From NCBI GenBank assembly GCA_023897205.1, contig JAHWDD010000035.1, positions 63,175 through 127,174 of the forward strand: a DNA stretch of 64,000 bases, given 5' to 3'. How positions within the stretch are numbered: position 1 is the stretch's first letter; every line of letters begins with the position of its first letter. The stretch is from Exophiala sp. HKRS030 (lineage: Eukaryota > Ascomycota > Eurotiomycetes > Chaetothyriales > Herpotrichiellaceae). Under the pieces are notes generated by a model that was not told the origin of the DNA, did not search any database, and saw nothing but the letters and a program-made list of their open reading frames with translations. Positions 57,525-64,000 of the stretch are shown here, in pieces. A program made the position numbers and the translations under genes.

Positions 57525-59950
57525 TCAGGTAACCCGAGAGCTCTCCCCAGTTTCAGATGGGGTTGGTGAGGATCCGCTCGGACTGGGTTGGTGTTGGTGT
57601 ACTTCCTCTCCAACTGCTCGCTCCTTTTCACGTTTCATGTCGCGAAGACTTTCCTCTAGACGTTGGAACAATTTCTCGACCAACCATTCGGCTTCGTCTT
57701 TATCACCCATGAGAGGACTCCGATTTCCAATCCAGCTCCATTTGGTGACTTGTTCATTCTTGTCCTCCATCATACTGTCTTCTGCATTTGTATGACCAAT
57801 TTCCTGGCCAACGTCTTCAAAGTCCTTTTGTTGCTGAACGGACGGATGCATTTCGTCGTGACCCTTTGCATCCGCATTCCTTGTTCGTGGGCGAGGCCGC
57901 TTGTGGAAGGTGGTGTCACTTTCGTCCTCCCCTAGTAGCTTTAGGAAATAGGCCCATTCAGCATAACTGTACTTCTTGGGAGTAGCAGCCATGGAATCCG
58001 CATACACCTTTCGAATCTGTGAAATCAAGGTGTGTCGGTAATGATGTTGCTCTGGTGGAAGTCAGCGGATTGTGTATGATGTCCTTGAACGGTCTCAAAT
58101 CTTACCTTCTCCTGACTGGTCACCGCGATCATGAGCAATGGCTTCATGCAGTCTTTCTTCCTCCTCGAAATCCGCTGCCAATCGATCTTCATTTCGTTGG
58201 TTATGACGACGACGTCGTCGTCGTCGGCTTTGTGAACCCTCTTGTTTGGTGCCTGCGCGCCCTGGCGGAATATCCTCACCTATCTTCTCATCGTCGTCTT
58301 GGGCAGACTTTTCGACATCGCGAAATCGCGAGTGAATCGAGTCGATCTTTCCCAGAGTCGCTCCGTACAGGCCGGACTTCAAACGCTCTCTCGTCGAATC
58401 CTCGTCGCTTGGCAATACCGTAAGTTCACCCAGCCAGATGGTTGCTTCCTTGATAGCCTTGACGACAGTATCACCCATATCAGAGATCAGGATAGTGAGT
58501 GTTGGGACTGCGAGCAGGGACCAGAAGACGAAGAAGGGTTTCCCGCTATTGCTGATCGGTTGGAAATCACCGTATCCAATAGTGAGGAGCGAAGTATAGG
58601 AGAAGTAAAGAGATTCGAAATAGCTCCACTGCTGATTTTTCTCGGTGTTATAAAAGACCAGTGCACCTATTGTCCACTAGGCCTAGTCAGTGCTGGGACT
58701 CAAATATGGGTTTCTGGGAGAGAAGTTTACCAGGAAAGCAAAAGCAAACGTCGAGGTCATGAGGCTGTAGTATTTTTTCAGCGTCAAGGCCCGTTGTTGC
58801 ACTTTGCGCATAGCCTCGAATTCAGCCTTTCGCCGGTCGACTTCTGAGAGAGCATCATCACCAGGCTGCAAGGAAAGAGCCCGCGCAGTGTTTTTTTCTA
58901 GGCCCATGGGTGCACTTCTTCCCAATGGACGATTTCCCCTGGCTACTTTGTCAACTTTTTGTACTAATGTCGCTCGCGTTTTTTCCGTCAGGCGGGCCGC
59001 CATCTTCTTCTTTCCACGGTCAAGAATCAGCGAACGGATAGACCCTACGACAAGACCCAGGATTGTGATGCCACCGATGGCAAAGGGAAAGAGCAGGCTT
59101 CGACCAAGGTGTGTGGTCGGAACGAAATCAGCACCAATTCCAATGGTGAGGGAGGTGAAGTCAGCCCAGTAGACTGCATCGAGAAATTTCCAACCCTCAA
59201 TCTTTGAGAAGACCAATGCACCAAGTAACTGATAAGTCAGGAAAGAAATGGTTTGAAGCATGAGAGTGCGTTGAGCCATGGTGAGCTTGAATTCTCGACT
59301 GTAGTGGCCTTTGTAGGCGCCATACACGGTAACACACATGAGGTAGGATATGATTTGGTAGAGGCCGGCAGCGAATATGGCGTAATAGTATGCCTGGGTC
59401 AATGCCTGGTCCTGGACACCCTGGGCGTGGAACCTGTGTGCGGCAACGGAGATGAGTGCAATGAGCAAGATCGAGGCCGTCCAGAAACCAATGATTGTAA
59501 TAGGCTGAGCGATTCGGAAGGGAATTCGTCTGGCCATGTTGAGGAGCAAAGATATGTTGGCAGTAATTGCAGATATGAGGGAGATGGCGTTGATGGCAAT
59601 CAGCCTGCAAATGGATGAGGTCTTGTTCAAGGTGAGAGGAGGAGGATAGACTGTACGCACCAGCCTGGGTCTTGAATATCAATGCCATGTTCCTCGGTAC
59701 CGCCAGGAGGAATCTGAACGCGCCAATTCTCTACCAAAGCACAGATTGAAAAGGCGTTGGCCATTGGGCCAAAGGTGCCGGCGAGGAGCGGAAAGGCGGT
59801 TGAGGCATACCACCACCTAGTTGGCATGAGGAAGTTTCTTTCCTCCTCCTCTTCATCCATGTCATCTTGTTGCTTCTGATCGCGCTCGACATTTTCCTTG
59901 ACTTGTTTTGAAGCGTCAGCAATCGGCTCGTCCAGGCCTGGGTCGTTCAT
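57525..59950 (-). CDS. TOK1-type outward-rectifier potassium channel
   Basis: Exons 59950-59661, 59604-58731, 58676-58106 and 58051-57525 (all GT..AG) sum to 2262 nt, 753 residues, intact. Eight membrane segments and two pore loops: the first filter is TSLTIGIGADFVP, the second TSLLTIGYGDFQP, matching the 8-TM/2-pore fungal TOK family. The N terminus is acidic (DDMDEEEEE). After the last helix comes a long cytoplasmic tail with an Arg run (SRRRRRRRHNQRNEDR) and many charged stretches. The protein carries K+ out of the cell at the plasma membrane and sets membrane potential. In the last intron the acceptor at 58052 (TTCCACCAG) is required by phase; the more obvious TTCACAG 39 nt downstream would break the frame. 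Confidence 0.93.
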
Positions 59951-60499
59951 GTTGGACCATAGGTGGACCAGAGCTGAACCCTCTTCTTGTCCGAGGGAGT
60001 AATCAGGTCGTCAAAGGTTGGAGAAAGCCAAGAACGATGCCATGCCAAATCACAACGGCGACAAGATATGAGGTACAGGATCGGCGAGTAGATGGATGGG
60101 CAAACGTGATAGCGGAGCCTTTGATAATAAACCTCGTGGCCGTTGCCCCAAGATGCGAGATTGGCGACGCACAGGCATTTTTAGGTGGGGAAGAAGATCG
60201 CAGCCACCTAATAGGTAACAAGATGATTAGCAGTGACGTAGCCAAAGCAGGGTTCGGGGCTGAGGAGGATAAGCATGGACGGGATGGACCAAGTTTGCAT
60301 GTTGACAGGTATCGAAAAGCTTGCTCAGTACATTTGCGTACACAGGGAGGGCGGGTCCATAGTCATGCATATGTACGGGGCACCTACGTGGTGTTTGTTG
60401 GTTGACGAATGATTGGTGAGAAGATATCGACTTATTATTTGAGCCGCAAACGTTGGAGGTAGCGGTGCGACATACTTGAGTGCTCTGCGCTGGTTGATG

Positions 60500-60550
60500 G
60501 TGCTTGGAGGTGCTTGGAGGTGCTTGGTGGTACTTAGTGATACTTAGTGA
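60500..60550. repeat. Tandem 10-bp repeats
   Basis: TGCTTGGAGG occurs about three times, grading into two copies of TACTTAGTGA. Likely a replication-slippage tract. Confidence 0.6.
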
Positions 60551-61076
60551 TACCTATAGTAATTTACCTAGGTACCTAGTAATGATCAAGGCTTAAACAC
60601 TGGACAGCGACCGTGATACGAGGCTGGAAGTATGATGTGCCTGCTGTTTCCCGGCCATTTTGTGTCATTGATACTGTGGCCCGGACTACTCCGTAAATGT
60701 ACCTACTGTAATGTACCTTAGGTATCTAACTACTCCTTAGGTCCTAGTAGACTGCCTAAGGACACCAGGCTCGCTTGACAAAGTTGTCTTCTAGAAGGAT
60801 GAGCTCCCTGGTCCATAGTCGATAGTCGGATCTGTAACAGACTGTATGAAACTCCGTACTTGTAGACTGGTAGGCCGTTCAAGTGGCCATTCGTCACCTG
60901 GTTTTAAATCCCCCGGTCTCAAACAAGTCTTGTAAGGTCGGTCGTCCACTGGGAATTGCCCATTTGAGTGCGGGCCTTGGTCATTGAAAATTGACTCTCT
61001 TAGCGGCGGCTGCTAGATTAGAGGTACGGAGAGCCACCTACAGAAGGTACAATAGGCACGAGTAGGTCACCCCCAG

Positions 61077-61115
61077 GAGCCACCAAGAGCCACCAAGAGC
61101 CACCCAGAGCCACCC
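61077..61115. repeat. Tandem GAGCCACCAA repeat
   Basis: Four near-perfect 10-bp units, followed at 61140-61162 by two copies of ATGGGCAACC. Confidence 0.7.
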
Positions 61116-61632
61116 GTCTTGGCCCACAACCGACCCAACCATGGGCAACCATGGGCAACCATCAGCCCCTTGGGCTAGTGGCTTCAGGCTACCTGATGTA
61201 CATACATACACCCGAACTACTAACTACGGAGTAACTACTACTACATGAACCTCCCACACACTTTGGAGTGTACCTTGTAGTTCGTAGCCTGTAGTGCCTG
61301 TACTCCCTGGCTAGTGCCTGTACCTGCTCTTGTAACCTCTCGAGTCTTGACTTTTGACTTGGCCGAAATGTCGCCTTCCACTTCTCCACATCCGTCTCCG
61401 TCTCTGTCTTCGTCTTCGTCTTCTGTTCCATGTTCATGTCCTGTCCACGTACTCCGTATCTTCATCTTCTCTCTGCCAGGTTTCTTCCCACCTTCCCACC
61501 TTCCAACCTTCCAACCCGCTCGTTAAGCCAACTTAGTCTGAGAAATCCTCCGATCTCCCTCAACCTCTACCCTCCTCCTCGTTTCTGACTGCGCCTCATC
61601 TCATTACCTCAACCATCGCTTGTCCTGCTTCT

Positions 61633-61665
61633 CCACCAATACCACCAATACCACCAATACCACCA
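61633..61665. repeat. Tandem 9-bp ACCACCAAT repeat
   Basis: About 3.5 units in the presumed 5' leader of palI. Confidence 0.6.
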
Positions 61666-62120
61666 TCTCAATCTTTATCCGCTCTCCATCTCCTTCCTCT
61701 CTCCATTCCCTCGCTAGGCCTTCACTATCGAGCTCACTCTCACTCTCACCTTCGCCCTCGCCTCGTCCTCCATTTTCATCTCATCGTTGCTCCTTGATCT
61801 CCTTTGATCGTCGACCTCGATTCAACTCAGGACTCAACTCGCCCATCCCGCCTGCAACCTCGAGTCCGGCACTCTGGTTACACTGGCTCCTCCACGCTCC
61901 TCCTACCCTCTCTACCACACCCGCCTGTGCGACCAGTCTCGACCGGCCTTGTCGATGCTTATGCTCAACAAATTCACATCCATCACCATAATCCCACACT
62001 CATAGTCGTTCGTTTCGATATCAAATTCCAGATCCATCTTCACGACATCTCCTGTCCCCATGCTCATATCTCGCCCGCCGACATTTTGCGCCCATGCGCC
62101 ATTGACCTAAATATCTCAAC

Positions 62121-64000
62121 ATGTTACGTCCCGCGACCCCTCTCACCATTCTGCTGTTTATATCTTTCGTCTTCTTACTCTTGTCCGTCCTGTCTACCCC
62201 CGTCATAAGAGCCATTCCTATTGCCACCTACGCTGGCGTCGACTTTGGCGTCTTTGGTTATTGTCAACCCAATACTGGATGCAGCGGTATCAGAGTTGGC
62301 TACACAACCGGTATAATCATCCCTTTCTTGCGTCGTCTTCGCTTCATTAACACTTCCCTCCAGATGGTCTTTTCGGTTCCGCTGGTGATGGCGACTTCAA
62401 CCTGCCCTCCAGTGCTAGGCATTCCCTGTCGGCTCTTTTGATCGTTCACCCCATCGCCGCCTTCTGCAACCTCGTTTGTTTGGCACTGGCCGCCGCCGCA
62501 CATCTACACTCTCCCTCCCATTCTGCCAGATATCTTCTCGGCCTACTCATCTTACTACTGCCCACTCTACTAGTAACACTACTAGCCTTCTTGGTCGACA
62601 TCCTTCTGTTCGTGCCACATCTACAGTGGGGAGGATGGATTGTCTTAGCATCCACCATTTTGATCACTGCCTCTGGCGTCGTCACATGCGCCATGCGAAG
62701 GACACTGGTCTCCAGAAAGGCTCGCAAGAAGAGAATTGCCGAAAATGCAGAGATGAGTGGAGAGAACTTCTATAACCGACAAGCCGCTCAAGACATGAAA
62801 ATCGCCGGCCAGTCTTTCAATCCCGAACCTACTGTTCCCATGGTCAATGGAGCCCCCGGCGCCGACAGACTACCCAACTTTGCCACGTTCAATTCCACAA
62901 CAAAGCCAGACGACGATCGTCAACCTCTCAGGTCACAAGCCTTGTCCAATGATCCCACCTTGGTCGCCTCATCCTCTCGCGATACGGCTTCGGAAAGATT
63001 TTATGGCCCCCCCTCTAGGTCCGGTAGCAGACCACCCCAGGATGGCCCTAGGGACCAATACGGAAATCCCATCCCCCCTGGACCCACTCCCGCTCTCGGT
63101 CCCAGCCCTATCCAAGGACGACGATCGGGTGAAGAACGCACACCGCAAAGCCCTTATCGCGATGGCAGTATTCCTCCACCAGGCGCACGTGGTTACGGCC
63201 CACGAGGACGAGGTGGCTATCCATCTCGTGGTGGCTACCAAGCGCGTGGCGGTGGTCCAGGGTCTCGAGGACCACCTAACCCCCAAGGCTATGCAAGCCG
63301 GGGAGGCTTTAACCCTGAAATGAGAGGTGGCTATGGCGGCCGTGGAAGAGGTGGCTTCGGTCCTGGAATGGCCACAGGTGCTTTGGCAGGAGGTGCGGCA
63401 GGTGCTATGCTTGCCAGTGGACAAGGTCGCCCACCTCCAGGCTACCTCCCTCACGGTGGACCCCCACCGGCAGGTTATGGTAGCCCGCAAGAGTATCCTG
63501 ATCGAGACAATCCGATGGGAGTCGGACTTCCCCTTGATCAATCACAATCATTTCCCGAAGACAGGCGTTACGATGCTGCCAGTCCTTCAATATATACACA
63601 GGGCCCCGAAGAACAATCAGGCCCGTACGGAGCTCGAGCTCAGTCACCAGGACGGGAAAGAATGTCCCCCTATGGCAGCCGAGTACAGTCTCCCGCTGGA
63701 ACCGCCCGTGGAGTCTCTCCTCCACCAGCAATGCCTGCCTTGCCCAATTCACAACCAGTCGAACTCAATGGCATTTCAGAAAGAGCACTGTCACCACAAC
63801 GATCCTTGAGACAAGAGCAGTAAGTAAGAAGGCCCCCTAATTGAAGCCAACACCTAATCCAAGGTAGATATATCCCACCTCGAGCGAATTGGAACGGCCC
63901 AGGCTCACCCACTCGCTATGGCCCTCCTCCTGTGGAAATGCCGTCCAGCACAAGTCATGTTGCTGGGTATGGTGGTGACCCCCGAGACGACCACGCGTCA
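62121..64000 (+). CDS. palI: pH-response regulator palI/rim9 (3' end outside window)
   Basis: Exon 1 62121-62310, exon 2 62364-63819, exon 3 from 63868 to beyond 64000. The intron after exon 2 uses GTAAGT and GGTAG, so the apparent stop at 63821 is intronic. The start MLRPATPLTILLFISFVFLL is the first helix; then come a loop with paired Cys (GYCQPNTGCSG) and three more helices (AAFCNLVCLALAAAAHLH, LLGLLILLLPTLLVTLLAFL, WGGWIVLASTILITASGVV) and RRTLVSRKARKKRIAENAEM. This is the SUR7/PalI layout. PalI/Rim9 assists PalH/Rim21 in sensing ambient alkaline pH at the plasma membrane. The long cytoplasmic tail is Pro/Gly/Arg-rich with many RGG/RGRGG elements (about residues 340-440). Truncated only by the window edge. 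Confidence 0.93.

Larger units (their letters stand above)
59951..62120. other. Long divergent promoter region with tandem repeats
   Basis: About 2.2 kb between the divergent K+ channel and palI. Contains four or five TACGGAGT-type motifs (60688, 60851, 61025, 61225, 61450), short tandem repeats (separate entries), and a long pyrimidine-rich leader from about 61480 to 62110. Open frames here follow the CT-rich bias and are not called. Confidence 0.5.

Noticed and set aside
59908..60405. 165-codon plus-strand frame.
   Set aside because: Antisense to the start of the K+ channel and without motifs.
1..64000. Secondary-metabolite cluster, CRISPR array, intact transposon or viral gene.
   Set aside because: No polyketide, peptide-synthetase or terpene-synthase motif, no regular spacer array, no transposase or reverse-transcriptase motif and no viral gene was seen.

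Overview
The window is one end of a chromosome from a filamentous ascomycete (Pezizomycotina). The first 84 bases are 14 CCCTAA telomere units. The genes carry many short (about 40-100 nt) introns with GT..AG ends and CTAAC/CTGAC-like branch sites. The telomere-adjacent DNA bears the signature of repeat-induced point mutation (RIP), and the gene set is typical of moulds (palI, TOK1-type channel, sterol glucosyltransferase, sugar permease families).

Layout. 1-84: telomere. 85-2363: an AT-rich block almost without CA/TG dinucleotides (RIP to saturation), holding a degenerate minisatellite. 2364-40 kb: an accessory subtelomere, gene-poor with long empty gaps. It holds a small fungal-specific hypothetical gene with a broken frame, a hexose-type MFS permease, an MFSD1-like MFS transporter, an NTF2-like protein, a decayed M14 metallocarboxypeptidase, a membrane-anchored aspartic-protease-like protein without catalytic Asp motifs, a LAC12-type sugar permease, a GH43 glycosidase, a zinc alcohol dehydrogenase, a small membrane protein, a secreted AstE/AspA-type zinc hydrolase, an FHA-protein kinase and a DHA2 drug efflux pump. 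40-64 kb: denser and mainly conserved. It holds a sterol 3-beta-glucosyltransferase, an alpha/beta hydrolase, the ribosome-biogenesis helicase DBP8, a nucleoside-deaminase-fold protein, CMS1, a small cysteine-rich GPI-type protein, a Baeyer-Villiger monooxygenase, a two-pore TOK1-type K+ channel, and palI/rim9 running off the right edge.

How the genes fit together. 21.4-27.8 kb reads as a possible carbohydrate-use group on the minus strand: a LAC12-type permease, a GH43 enzyme without a visible signal peptide, and an alcohol dehydrogenase, separated by ordinary intergenic gaps. DBP8 and CMS1 both belong to small-subunit ribosome biogenesis. Most other genes stand alone. No polyketide or non-ribosomal peptide cluster, CRISPR array or intact transposon was seen.

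A technical theme runs through the window. At least six otherwise well-formed genes, including the normally essential DBP8, have reading frames that become continuous only if one extra base is assumed; five of the seven sites are C/G runs of 4 bases or more. This points to homopolymer under-calling in the assembly rather than gene death. The carboxypeptidase is different: it also has several in-frame stops and looks truly dead. I recognised families by eye from translated motifs; no database search was run.
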